Of a DNA stretch of 64,000 bases, positions 19,472 to 27,287 are shown in pieces. Where the stretch lies: positions 124,001-188,000 of the forward strand of contig NZ_JOEI01000007.1 in the NCBI RefSeq assembly GCF_000718095.1, written 5' to 3'. Within the stretch, counting starts at the first letter, position 1; each line of letters begins with the position of its first letter. This DNA is from Streptomyces scopuliridis RB72. Lineage in GTDB: Bacteria; Actinomycetota; Actinomycetes; Streptomycetales; Streptomycetaceae. The notes beneath the pieces were generated by a model. It ran no database searches. It saw only the letters and a program-made list of their open reading frames with translations, and was not told the origin of the DNA. Both the position numbers and the translations under genes were made by a program.

Positions 19472-19973
19472 GCCGGGTGCCCCTCTCCCTTGGGGCCTCG
19501 GTCGCGTTCCGGACCGCCGACGGCCCGACGGATGGTGAGGCCGGTACCGCCGGCCGCACGTCGGTGGGGACGGCCCGGCCGGCCGGGGTGGACGGGGTGG
19601 CGGGGGTGGACGGGGTGGCGGGGGTGGCGGTCCGAGTTCTCTCGGTGGGGCGAGTGCTGGCGGGAGCCTTTGACGCCGACGGAGTCGGCACAGGCGAGGG
19701 GCTGGTCGCGGGTGGTGGCGGGGCCAGAGGGATCGTCGGTGGCAGCGGCGTCATGTCCGTCGACAAGCGCAGCGGCAGCGCGACGAGGGCGGCGACGGCG
19801 CATGCCGCGCCGACCCCGACCGCGGTACGGCGCAGTCGGCGGCGCGTCGCGGCGCGGCGGATCGCTTCGTAACGGCCGGGGGGCGGGCCGAGGTTGTCGG
19901 ACGGCGGGCGCAGGATGACGGCCAGGGGGTCGTCGGGCTCGAAGTCCGGGCCCTCGTCAGAGTGTGTGATCAA
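19467..19973 (-). CDS. one-pass membrane protein downstream of ECF sigma factor (candidate anti-sigma)
   Basis: The 168-aa product starts at a TTG preceded by TGAGGAG at good spacing and overlaps the 3' end of the sigma gene by 17 bp, so the two are probably translationally coupled. A cytoplasmic part of about 48 residues (DEGPDFEPDDPLAVILRPPSDNLGPPPGRYEAIRRAATRRRLRRT) is followed by one membrane helix (VGVGAACAVAALVALPL) and a Pro/Thr/Ser-rich exterior of about 100 residues with PATPSTPATPSTP repeats, suited to spanning the cell wall. No zinc anti-sigma HxxxCxxC motif is present. Position and topology suggest a membrane regulator of the sigma factor, but this is inference. Confidence 0.7.
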   Translation of the reverse strand: MITHSDEGPDFEPDDPLAVILRPPSDNLGPPPGRYEAIRRAATRRRLRRTAVGVGAACAVAALVALPLRLSTDMTPLPPTIPLAPPPPATSPSPVPTPSASKAPASTRPTERTRTATPATPSTPATPSTPAGRAVPTDVRPAVPASPSVGPSAVRNATEAPRERGTRP

Positions 19974-20472
19974 GGCTTCTCCTCAGGTGGGCGCGGAGCA
20001 GTTGTCTGGCCGCGTGGAGGTCGGCCTTGATGGTTCCTTCCTTGCGCCCGGTCAGCACGGACACCTCCCGGATCGGCATGTCAGCGTAGTAGTGCAGCAG
20101 GATCGGGACGCGCAGTCGTTCCGGCAGCGACTGCACGAGCAGGCGCACCGACGGGTCGGGCTGTTCGGTGTGGGGGCGAACGGCGGCTTCGGAGGTGGCG
20201 CGGCGCACGGCCTTGCGCTCGCGCTCAAGCTTGCGCCAGTGGTCCCGGACGAGGTTGGCCGCGGTGACATAGAGGAAGCCCTGGGGCTCCGCGACGGATG
20301 TCCAGCGGGCCCAGAGCCGGGTGAACGCCTCCGAGGCGATCTCGTGGGCCGTCTCGTTGTCGTCGACCAGCCGGCGGCACCAGCCGGCGAGGCGCGGGTA
20401 GAGGGCGGCGAACAGCTCGGACGCTGCCTTCTCACGGGACCGTTTCAACGCTCTCCATGGTCGTGATGGCAC
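19957..20472 (-). CDS. ECF RNA polymerase sigma factor (SigE/sigma-70 family)
   Basis: About 171 aa. Region 2 is visible in ELFAALYPRLAGWCRRLV, DNETAHEIASEAFTRLWARW and FLYVTAANLVRDHWRK, which cover the core-binding and -10 recognition helices. Region 4 is LPERLRVPILLHYYADMPIREVSVLTGRKEGTIKADLHAARQLLRAHL, including the -35 recognition helix-turn-helix. The first codon is uncertain: a GTG at 20472 and an in-frame TTG about eight codons later are possible, and neither has an obvious ribosome site. There is no extra C-terminal domain. It lies 107 bp after the sortase on the same strand and overlaps the membrane protein gene after it. An ECF-type promoter precedes the whole unit. Confidence 0.9.
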   Translation of the reverse strand: MPSRPWRALKRSREKAASELFAALYPRLAGWCRRLVDDNETAHEIASEAFTRLWARWTSVAEPQGFLYVTAANLVRDHWRKLERERKAVRRATSEAAVRPHTEQPDPSVRLLVQSLPERLRVPILLHYYADMPIREVSVLTGRKEGTIKADLHAARQLLRAHLRRSLDHTL

Positions 20473-20579
20473 TCGTGGGGACTCGTGCGGACTCGTGGGG
20501 AAGGACCCCGGGCCGCCGGCGTACGTTCCGTTGGCCCGGGATCCGAGGCGGCTGGCCCGGGATCCGAGGCGGCCGCGGG

Positions 20580-21215
20580 TCAGCGGCTCGCAGACTCCAG
20601 CGCGGCGAAGACGATCACGTTGTCGCGGTAGTCGTCACCGGTACGGGGGCCGCCACATGTGATGAGCCGCAGCTCCGGACGGTCCACGTCCCCGTAGACC
20701 TCGTCCGCCGGGAAGTCGGCCTTGGCGACCGTCCGTATCGCGTTGACGGCGAACGTGGCCGTCTTGCCGTTCTCCAGGCGCGCCGTGATCGTGTCGCCCC
20801 GCCGCAACTCCGCGAGACGACGGAAGACCCCGTCCCCGTAGTCACCGACCGTGACATGGCCGAGGATCACCGACGGGCCGGTCTGACCCGGCGTCGGTGA
20901 GTGCCGGTACCAGCCCGCCCTGTCGTCCGCCGTGATCGGGGGCACCTGCACGCTGCCGTCCGAGGCCAACCCCAGCCGCATGACAGGGGTGTTGACTCCG
21001 ATGGCTGGGATCCGCAACCCGACCGGGACCGAACGTCCCAGGGCATGCGCCTCCTTTGCGGAGGACCGCGAAGGCGGTGGTGCCGCGCCCTCGTGTTTGC
21101 TCGCGGGCGGTGCGATCGTGGGCGGGTCGGTCTGGTGGCCGCCGCAGCCGACGAGCAGCGAGGCCAGCGCCGCGGCCGCCGCGGTGGCGAAGGCACGCCT
21201 GGAGAGCGAGGTCAT
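20580..21215 (-). CDS. class F sortase
   Basis: From ATG 21215 the protein is 211 aa. An N-terminal RR motif and hydrophobic stretch (SLSRRAFATAAAAALASLLVGCGG) end in a lipobox-like LVGC, so it may be a lipoprotein or an uncleaved membrane anchor. The sortase domain is class F: LRIPAIGVNTPVMRLGLASDG, then DDRAGWYRHSPTPGQTGPSVILGHV with the catalytic His, LITCGG with the catalytic Cys near residue 183, and DDYRDNVIVFA with the catalytic Arg. Sortases cut a sorting signal and join the protein to peptidoglycan. The start ATG overlaps the stop of the upstream gene as ATGA (21212-21215), so enzyme and the putative substrate are translationally coupled. Confidence 0.93.
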   Translation of the reverse strand: MTSLSRRAFATAAAAALASLLVGCGGHQTDPPTIAPPASKHEGAAPPPSRSSAKEAHALGRSVPVGLRIPAIGVNTPVMRLGLASDGSVQVPPITADDRAGWYRHSPTPGQTGPSVILGHVTVGDYGDGVFRRLAELRRGDTITARLENGKTATFAVNAIRTVAKADFPADEVYGDVDRPELRLITCGGPRTGDDYRDNVIVFAALESASR

Positions 21216-21625
21216 GCCCCGGTCGCCTGCCGACGGCGTACGAGGAAGTACCCCGCGCCGCCCACCGCGAACGCCGCGGCGGCGCCCCCGCCGATCAGCC
21301 CGGCGTTGGTTCCGGAACCTGTCGGCGCCACACCGGTGTCGGGCGCTCCCTCCGGTACGACGCGGACCTGGCCCGACTCCCTGGTCGGTGCTTCGGTCGG
21401 GACCGCGCTCGCCTCGGCGGCCGGAGCCGCGCCCTCGGACGGTGTTTCGGCCGGGACCGGCCTCGTCCTGGACGGTGCTTCGGTCGGGACCGGGGACGGG
21501 GCCCGGGTCGCCTCGGCCGGTGCTTTGGTCGGGGCCGGGGTCGTGTCGTCGGCGAACGCGGACGCCCCGCTCGCCAACACGGCGGTGCACGCGAGTGCCA
21601 GGGCACTGAGGACAGTTCGGCGCAT
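21212..21625 (-). CDS. small cell-wall protein, putative dedicated sortase substrate
   Basis: The 137-aa product has a signal peptide (MRRTVLSALALACTAVLASGASAFA). Its middle is a low-complexity TEAPSRTRPVPAETPSEG type stretch with repeated Thr-Glu-Ala-Pro units. The C-terminus has a sortase-type arrangement: EGAPDTGVAPTGSGTNAG, a hydrophobic helix (LIGGGAAAAFAVGGAGYFL) and a basic tail VRRRQATGA. APDTG would be the variant of LPxTG. The gene overlaps the class F sortase start by 4 bp, so the pair is coupled. There is no other recognisable domain; it could be a surface stalk or a signalling substrate. An ECF-type promoter lies 73 bp upstream. Confidence 0.85.
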   Translation of the reverse strand: MRRTVLSALALACTAVLASGASAFADDTTPAPTKAPAEATRAPSPVPTEAPSRTRPVPAETPSEGAAPAAEASAVPTEAPTRESGQVRVVPEGAPDTGVAPTGSGTNAGLIGGGAAAAFAVGGAGYFLVRRRQATGA

Positions 21626-21697
21626 GTGTCGCTCTCTCTCATCGGTCCGCCGGCCCGGTGATGCGACGGGCGGACTGCGTTACGGGTCGAGCGGAGA

Positions 21698-21722
21698 GAC
21701 GAGGCAGCGACAGGACGGGTTG
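21698..21722 (-). promoter_or_regulatory. candidate ECF-type promoter for sortase/sigma unit
   Basis: On the minus strand, CAACC (21722-21718) and CGTC (21701-21698) are separated by 16 bp, the classical AAC/CGTC arrangement recognised by many ECF sigma factors. Predicted transcription would begin near 21690, about 65 bp before the first gene of the unit. It suggests that the sigma factor at 19957-20472 controls its own operon. Confidence 0.5.
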
Positions 21723-21775
21723 TAAAGAGATGGCAAAGTCGTCAGGAGCGGCGCGGACACGCGAACCGGCCCCGA

Positions 21776-21795
21776 TGGGTGTTGGAGGACACCCA
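21776..21795 (-). terminator. possible terminator after ABC permease
   Basis: TGGGTGT and ACACCCA form a 7-bp stem around TGGAGG, about 30 bp beyond the permease stop codon. The stem is short and has no T run. Confidence 0.35.
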
Positions 21796-21825
21796 CCGAG
21801 GCCGGGGAAAACCAACCCTATCGTC

Positions 21826-24402
21826 CTACTCCGTGGCGATCGCGTTCAGGACGTTCATCCTGCCCGCACGGAACGCCGGGACCAGCGCGGCGAAGAGTCC
21901 GACGAAAGCCGAGGCCACGAAGACCGTCAGGATCGTCGGCCACGGGATCTCCAGGACGCCGAGACCCTCCAGGGCCAGCAGCTTCTGGGCCGAGGTGCCC
22001 CAGCCCATGCCGAGCCCGAGTCCGAGCAGGGCGCCGAAGAGGGCGATGACCACCGACTCCAGCCGGATCATGCGGCGCAGCTGGCGGCGGGAGAGGCCGA
22101 TCGCCCGGAGCAGACCGATCTCGCGGGTCCGCTCCACCACCGACAGCGCCAGGGTGTTCACCACTCCCAGCACCGCGACGATGATCGCGAGCGCCAGCAG
22201 GCCGTAGACGATATTGAGGAGTTGGCCTATCTGGTCCTTCAAGTCCTGCTTGAAGTCGGTCTGGTTCTGCACCGTGTACTGCGGGTAGGCCGCCAGCGAG
22301 CCCTTGAGGGCGGCGTACGCCTCCTTCTCCTTGCCGTCCTCGGCCGCCACGAACATGATCATGTTCTTGGGCATCTTGTCGGCCGGCACATACCGCTGGG
22401 CGGTCGTGATGTTGGTGTACATCGCGCCCTTGTCGACATTCGTGTCGTCCGAGGTGATCGCCGCGACCGTCAGCTCGGCGCTCCTCCCGCCCGGGAAGAC
22501 GACCGACATCCGGTCACCGACCTTCACGCCGTGCTTCTTGGCGTAGGCGTCGCCCACCGACATCGCGTCCTTGCCGTACGCGGCGGACAGTTCACCCGCG
22601 ACGGTCTCGCGGCGCAGGTCCTGGGCGTAGGTCGGGTCGGCGGCGACGATGCCGTCGGACTCCGTCGTTCCGTCCGGGGCGGTCAGCTTGACGTCGACCC
22701 ACTTGTACTCGGTGACATGCGCGATGTCCGGTGCCTTCTCCAGCGCCGCCTGGGCCTGCGGCATGATCGGCTGGCCGTTGTCGGACTGGACGATGAAGTC
22801 CGCGCCGACCGACTTGTCGAGCTCGTCGGTCGCCGAGGCGACCATCGAGGACCCGACCACCGACAGACAGGCCACCAGCGCGAGCCCGATCATCAGCGCG
22901 GCGCCCGTCGCTCCCGTACGCCGCGGATTGCGCAGCGCGTTGCGCTCGGCCATCCGGCCGACCGGGCCGAACATCCGCAGCACGACCGCGCTGAGCGCCC
23001 GGACCAGACCGCCGGCGAGCAGCGGACCGATCACGACGAAGCCGATCAGCGTGCAGACCACGCCCGCCCCGAGGAAGACCGAACCCTCACTGGCCTCGTC
23101 GGCCCGCGCCGCCATGAGGAGCGCGGCAGCGCCGGCGCCGGTGAGCACCAGACCGATGGCCGCCCTGATCCATCCGGACCGGCCGTCGGCGGGGGTGCCC
23201 GCGTCGCGCAGGGCCGCCATCGGGGAGATCTTCCCGGCCCGACGGGCGGGAACGTACGCGGAGACGACGGTGACGACGACACCGAGCACCAGCCCGATCA
23301 CCGGAGTCGTCCACTTCACCGTCAGATCCTGGGTGGACAGCTCCATGCCCATGGAGGACATGAGCTCCATCAGACCGACGGCCAGCCCCACCCCGGCGGC
23401 GACACCGGCGACCGAACCGAAGACCCCGAGCAGCACCGCCTCCAGCAGCACCGAGCGGTTGACCTGCTGACGGCTGGAGCCGAGGGCCCGCATCAGCCCG
23501 ATCTCGCGGGTCCGCTGCGCGACCAGCATCGAGAACGTGTTGACGATCAGGAAGACGCCGACGAGGAAGGCGATCCCGGCGAAGCCGAGCATCGCGTACT
23601 TCATCACGTCGAGAAAGGAGCCGACATCCGCGCGGTTCGCGTCCGCGGCCTCCTTCTGCGTCTGGAGCTTGTACGGACCGCCGCCGAGGGCGGCCGCCAC
23701 ATCCTGCTTCAGCGTGCTGTTACTGACGCCCTCGGCCGCGGTGACATTGACATGGGTGAACCGGCCGGTGTCCCCGAGCAGTTCGCGCTGGGAGGTCGCC
23801 GTGTCGAAGAAGATGACCGCCGCACCGGGGTTGGTGACGGTGAACGTGGCGATACCGGAGATCTTCGCCCGGAAGTCACCCGTGACCGCGATGGTGCGCA
23901 GCTCGTCGCCTATCGCGAGATCGTGCTTCTCGGCGGTGTCGGCGTCGACCATCACCTCCGTGGGCCCGCGCGGCGCGTGACCCGAGGTGATCTCCATCGA
24001 ACGGAGGTCGTTACGCGTCCAGTTGCCGGCGATCGTCGGCGCACCGCTGCTCGCGCCGACGTTCTTGTTGTCGGCGTTCACGACGGTCACGCTCATGCTG
24101 CTGACCGCGCCCTCGGCGGACTTCACCCCGTCCGCCGTCCGCACCGTCTCGACGACCGAGGCGGGCAGCGACTCGGGCTTGCCGGTCTGGGACGTCTCGT
24201 CCGCGCCCTTGGCCGCCTTGGGGCTGACCGTGACATCCGAGGACGTCGCGGCGAAGAGCTTGTCGAACGTCGTGTTCATCGTGTCCGTGAACACCAGGGT
24301 GCCGCTGACGAACGCCACCGACAACAGGACGGCGACGGCGGAGAGCGCCATCCGCCCCTTGTGCGCGAAGAAGTTGCGCATCGAGGTCCTGAACACGGTC
24401 AT
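21826..24402 (-). CDS. MacB/FtsX-type ABC transporter permease
   Basis: The 858-aa protein has the duplicated layout of actinomycete FtsX/MacB permeases. Helix 1 (MALSAVAVLLSVAFVSGTLVF, near residues 18-38) is followed by a large extracytoplasmic MacB_PCD-like domain to about 255. Three helices then carry the first FtsX domain (YAMLGFAGIAFLVGVFLIVNTFSMLVAQRTREIGLMRALG). A middle linker with two to four helices leads to a second extracytoplasmic domain and a C-terminal FtsX domain (VYGLLALAIIVAVLGVVNTLALSVVERTREIGLLRAIG). The TREIGLxRAxG elements contact the ATPase. The start ATG overlaps the ATPase stop by 4 bp. Such pairs export lipoproteins, peptides or drugs, or act as mechanotransmitters; the substrate is unknown. 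Confidence 0.95.
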   Translation of the reverse strand: MTVFRTSMRNFFAHKGRMALSAVAVLLSVAFVSGTLVFTDTMNTTFDKLFAATSSDVTVSPKAAKGADETSQTGKPESLPASVVETVRTADGVKSAEGAVSSMSVTVVNADNKNVGASSGAPTIAGNWTRNDLRSMEITSGHAPRGPTEVMVDADTAEKHDLAIGDELRTIAVTGDFRAKISGIATFTVTNPGAAVIFFDTATSQRELLGDTGRFTHVNVTAAEGVSNSTLKQDVAAALGGGPYKLQTQKEAADANRADVGSFLDVMKYAMLGFAGIAFLVGVFLIVNTFSMLVAQRTREIGLMRALGSSRQQVNRSVLLEAVLLGVFGSVAGVAAGVGLAVGLMELMSSMGMELSTQDLTVKWTTPVIGLVLGVVVTVVSAYVPARRAGKISPMAALRDAGTPADGRSGWIRAAIGLVLTGAGAAALLMAARADEASEGSVFLGAGVVCTLIGFVVIGPLLAGGLVRALSAVVLRMFGPVGRMAERNALRNPRRTGATGAALMIGLALVACLSVVGSSMVASATDELDKSVGADFIVQSDNGQPIMPQAQAALEKAPDIAHVTEYKWVDVKLTAPDGTTESDGIVAADPTYAQDLRRETVAGELSAAYGKDAMSVGDAYAKKHGVKVGDRMSVVFPGGRSAELTVAAITSDDTNVDKGAMYTNITTAQRYVPADKMPKNMIMFVAAEDGKEKEAYAALKGSLAAYPQYTVQNQTDFKQDLKDQIGQLLNIVYGLLALAIIVAVLGVVNTLALSVVERTREIGLLRAIGLSRRQLRRMIRLESVVIALFGALLGLGLGMGWGTSAQKLLALEGLGVLEIPWPTILTVFVASAFVGLFAALVPAFRAGRMNVLNAIATE

Positions 24403-25187
24403 GACGTACGCCCCCGGGCGTCGAAGTCCTTCATACGGTCGAGCACGGCGTCGGCCGTCGGACGGAACATCTCGTCCACGATCCGGCCGTCCGCGAGATA
24501 CAGCACCCGGTCCGCGTACGACGCGGCGACCGGGTCGTGCGTCACCATCACGATCGTCTGGCCCAGCTCGTCGACCGACCGGCGCAGGAAGCCCAGTACC
24601 TCTGCGCCCGCGCGCGAGTCCAGGTTTCCGGTCGGCTCGTCACCGAAGATGATCTCCGGGCGGGCGGCGAGCGCCCTGGCCACCGCGACCCGCTGCTGCT
24701 GACCACCCGACAGCTGGGTCGGCCGGTGCGAGAGCCTGTCGGCCAGACCCACCGTCTCCACGACCCGCCGCAGCCAAGGGCCGTCCGGCTTACGGCCCGC
24801 GATGTCCATGGGCAGCGTGATGTTCTCCAGCGCGTTGAGCGTCGGCAGCAGGTTGAACGCCTGGAAGATGAAGCCGATCCGGTCCCGCCGCAGCTGGGTG
24901 AGCCGCTTGTCCTTCAGCTTCGTGATCTCGGTCTCGTCCAGATAGATCTCGCCCGAGGTCACCGTGTCCAGCCCCGCGAGACAGTGCATCAGCGTCGACT
25001 TGCCCGAGCCGGACGGGCCCATGATCGCGGTGAACTGCCCGCGGTCGATGTCCACATCGACATGATCGAGCGCCACGACCCGGGTCTCCCCCGCGCCGTA
25101 CGCCTTGACGACCTGCCGCGCTCGCGCCGCGACGGCCGTACGCCCTCCAGTACCCCCGTGCCTGGGAATGGTCACAGCCGTTGTCAC
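24399..25187 (-). CDS. MacB/LolD-type ABC transporter ATP-binding protein
   Basis: From the GTG at 25187, which has AGGAG nine bases upstream, the protein is 262 aa. All ATPase motifs are present: Walker A GPSGSGKST near residue 64, Q-loop FIFQAFNLLPTLNALEN, signature LSGGQQQR, Walker B EIIFGDEPTGNLDS, and the H-loop VMVTHD. The LPTLNALEN and TGNLD elements are typical of the MacB/LolD/FtsE subfamily. The C-terminal tail MFRPTADAVLDRMKDFDARG is common in actinomycete members. The stop overlaps the permease start, so the two subunits are made together. A long upstream frame without conserved sequence was not used as the start. Confidence 0.96.
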   Translation of the reverse strand: MTTAVTIPRHGGTGGRTAVAARARQVVKAYGAGETRVVALDHVDVDIDRGQFTAIMGPSGSGKSTLMHCLAGLDTVTSGEIYLDETEITKLKDKRLTQLRRDRIGFIFQAFNLLPTLNALENITLPMDIAGRKPDGPWLRRVVETVGLADRLSHRPTQLSGGQQQRVAVARALAARPEIIFGDEPTGNLDSRAGAEVLGFLRRSVDELGQTIVMVTHDPVAASYADRVLYLADGRIVDEMFRPTADAVLDRMKDFDARGRTS

Positions 25188-25556
25188 GGTAAGTCTCCTA
25201 TATCGCTTGATCCATCGAGTGTCCGTCGGGTGGTGTTCTGAGTCTGCTGGTTCCGGGGCCCCGGCGCGCTGGTGCACAGCGCAGTCTTCACCTGGGGTTT
25301 TCCCCACCCCCCTGCTGCGGTGGGCCCCCTTCGCGGGCCCTCGCGGCGGTAGGACCAACGTAAAGAACCGGCCACCGTTTCCTCGTCCTCCGGCGGGACG
25401 AACGACCCCTGGACAGAAGTAAGGAGGACCCCCTAGGGGACTCCACCTCCAGGCTGAGGGGAGGGTGGGTGAATGGGTGGAGTGCGGGCCCTCCCCGGAG
25501 AGAGGCCCGGGTGAGAGGGTGTCCCCCTGGAGATACATGCATAGGGAAGGGATCCC
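25188..25556. other. divergent intergenic region between ABC ATPase and MFS genes
   Basis: This 369-bp gap holds the promoters for two divergent export systems. AT-richer patches near 25195-25215 (CCTATATCGCTTGATCC) lie close to the ATPase start. A purine-rich stretch (GGCTGAGGGGAGGGTGGGTGAATGGGTGGAG) occurs near 25453-25483. No coding frame with conserved sequence and no clear palindrome were found. Confidence 0.5.
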
Positions 25557-27260
25557 GTGAGCGGCGCCGGCGGAAGTACCGAGGACTCCGGACGTACGGA
25601 AGCGATACCCGAAGCCCGGGCCACGGCCCCGCCGCCGTCCGGGCCGGGATCCGCACCCACGCCGTCACCGCCGGCGTCGAAGCTGCCCCCGACGGCCGCA
25701 CCACCCGCACCGCCCGTGACGCCCGTGACCCCCGGCGAGAGCGGCCGGGCGCGCGGTCGCGGACCCGTCGTCGCCGCTCTGATGCTCGGCATGGCGCTCG
25801 CCGCGCTCGACGGCACCATCGTCTCCACGGCCGTCCCGCAGATCGTCGGCGACCTCGGCGGATTCGCCGTCTTCTCCTGGCTGTTCTCCGGCTATCTGCT
25901 CGCCGTGACGGTCACCCTGCCGGTGTACGGAAAGCTCTCCGACACCTTCGGCCGCAAGCCCGTCCTGATCGCGGGCATCATCCTCTTCCTCATCGGCTCA
26001 CTGCTCTGCGCCACCGCCTGGAACATGGCCTCCCTGATCGCCTTCCGCGTCGTCCAGGGACTCGGCGGCGGCGCGCTCCAGGGCACGGTGCAGGTCATCG
26101 CCGCCGACCTCTACCCCCTCAAGGAACGACCGAAGATACAGGCCAAACTGTCGACGGTCTGGGCCACTTCGTCCGTGGCCGGGCCCGCGCTCGGCGGACT
26201 GCTCGCGGGGTACGCGGACTGGCGCTGGATCTTCCTGATCAATCTGCCGGTGGGCGCGGTCGCGCTCTGGCTGGTGATCAAGTACCTGCACGAACCGAAC
26301 CGGGCCACCTCCACCGAGGGCGCGGCCCTGGACCGGACGCCGCGCCGCCGCGTCGACTGGGCGGGCGCGCTGGCCGTCTTCGCCACCGGAGCGCTGCTGC
26401 TCACCGCCCTCGTCCAGGGCGGCGTCGCCTGGCCCTGGATCTCCGTACCCTCGTTCGCCTTCCTCGGCGGCAGCGCGGCCCTCGCCGCCGTCACCGTCGT
26501 CATCGAACGCCGCGCCACGGACCCGATCATCCCGGGCTGGGTCTGGCGCCGCCGCACCATCGCGGCCGTCAACCTCGCCCTCGGCGCACTCGGCCTGCTG
26601 ATGGTCGCCCCGACCGTCTTCCTCCCCACGTACGCGCAGTCCGTGCTCGGCCTCGGCCCGATAGCCGCCGGCTTCGTCCTCTCCGCCATGACCCTGAGCT
26701 GGCCCATCAGCGCGGCGTTCTCCAGCCGCGTCTACAACCGCATCGGCTTCCGGCTGACGGCCATCATCGGGATCTCCCTCGCGATGCTGGTCCTGCTCGC
26801 CTTCCCGCTCCTCCCCTATCCCGGCCAGGCCTGGCAACCAGCCCTGATCATGCTGCTGCTCGGCGCCGCACTCGGGATCTTCCAACTGCCCCTGATCATC
26901 GGGGTCCAGTCGACCGTGGGCTGGTCGGAACGGGGTACGGCCACCGCGTCCATACTCTTCTGCCGCCAGGTCGGCCAGAGCGTGGGCGCCGCCCTGTTCG
27001 GGGCGGTGGCCAACGGCGTCCTGGCCGCCCGCCTCACCAACGCCCCCACCCCCGGACTCCCCGACGACCTCGACTCCGTCTCCAAAGCCCTGGAGAACCC
27101 GGCCACGCTCACCGCCGAGGCCGCGGACTATCTGCGCCGGGCGATGGACAGCGCGGTGGACTACGTCTACCTGGGCGCGGCGGGAGCGGCCGCCGTCTCC
27201 CTGCTGGTGCTCATCTTCGTGGCCCCACGGCGGTTCCCCGTACTCAAGGATCCCGAGTAG
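25557..27260 (+). CDS. DHA2-family MFS drug/proton antiporter (14 TM)
   Basis: The 567-aa protein starts at a GTG with GGGAAGGGA just upstream. A disordered Pro/Ala/Gly-rich cytoplasmic N-terminus of about 65 residues precedes about 14 hydrophobic segments. The motif LAALDGTIVSTAVPQIVGDLGGFAVFSWLFSGYLL is diagnostic of EmrB/QacA-type 14-TM drug:H+ antiporters, and motif A appears as GKLSDTFGRKPVLIAG. Later FRVVQGLGGGALQGTVQVIAADLYPLKERPKIQ and a VAGPALGGLLAGYADWRWIFLINLPVG (motif C region) agree. The substrate, probably a hydrophobic drug or toxin, cannot be assigned. It diverges from the ABC exporter and its stop lies 27 bp from the convergent coiled-coil gene. Confidence 0.95.
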   Translation: MSGAGGSTEDSGRTEAIPEARATAPPPSGPGSAPTPSPPASKLPPTAAPPAPPVTPVTPGESGRARGRGPVVAALMLGMALAALDGTIVSTAVPQIVGDLGGFAVFSWLFSGYLLAVTVTLPVYGKLSDTFGRKPVLIAGIILFLIGSLLCATAWNMASLIAFRVVQGLGGGALQGTVQVIAADLYPLKERPKIQAKLSTVWATSSVAGPALGGLLAGYADWRWIFLINLPVGAVALWLVIKYLHEPNRATSTEGAALDRTPRRRVDWAGALAVFATGALLLTALVQGGVAWPWISVPSFAFLGGSAALAAVTVVIERRATDPIIPGWVWRRRTIAAVNLALGALGLLMVAPTVFLPTYAQSVLGLGPIAAGFVLSAMTLSWPISAAFSSRVYNRIGFRLTAIIGISLAMLVLLAFPLLPYPGQAWQPALIMLLLGAALGIFQLPLIIGVQSTVGWSERGTATASILFCRQVGQSVGAALFGAVANGVLAARLTNAPTPGLPDDLDSVSKALENPATLTAEAADYLRRAMDSAVDYVYLGAAGAAAVSLLVLIFVAPRRFPVLKDPE

Positions 27261-27287
27261 GTACTCGCGGATCTTGGCCAGCCCCCG

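Noticed and set aside
21658..24702. 1014-codon + strand open frame across the ABC permease
   Set aside because: The opposite strand encodes a clear FtsX permease; the frame has no motif and spans two genes.
25188..25556. TetR- or MarR-type operator between the two exporters
   Set aside because: No inverted repeat of useful length was found and no regulator gene is adjacent.
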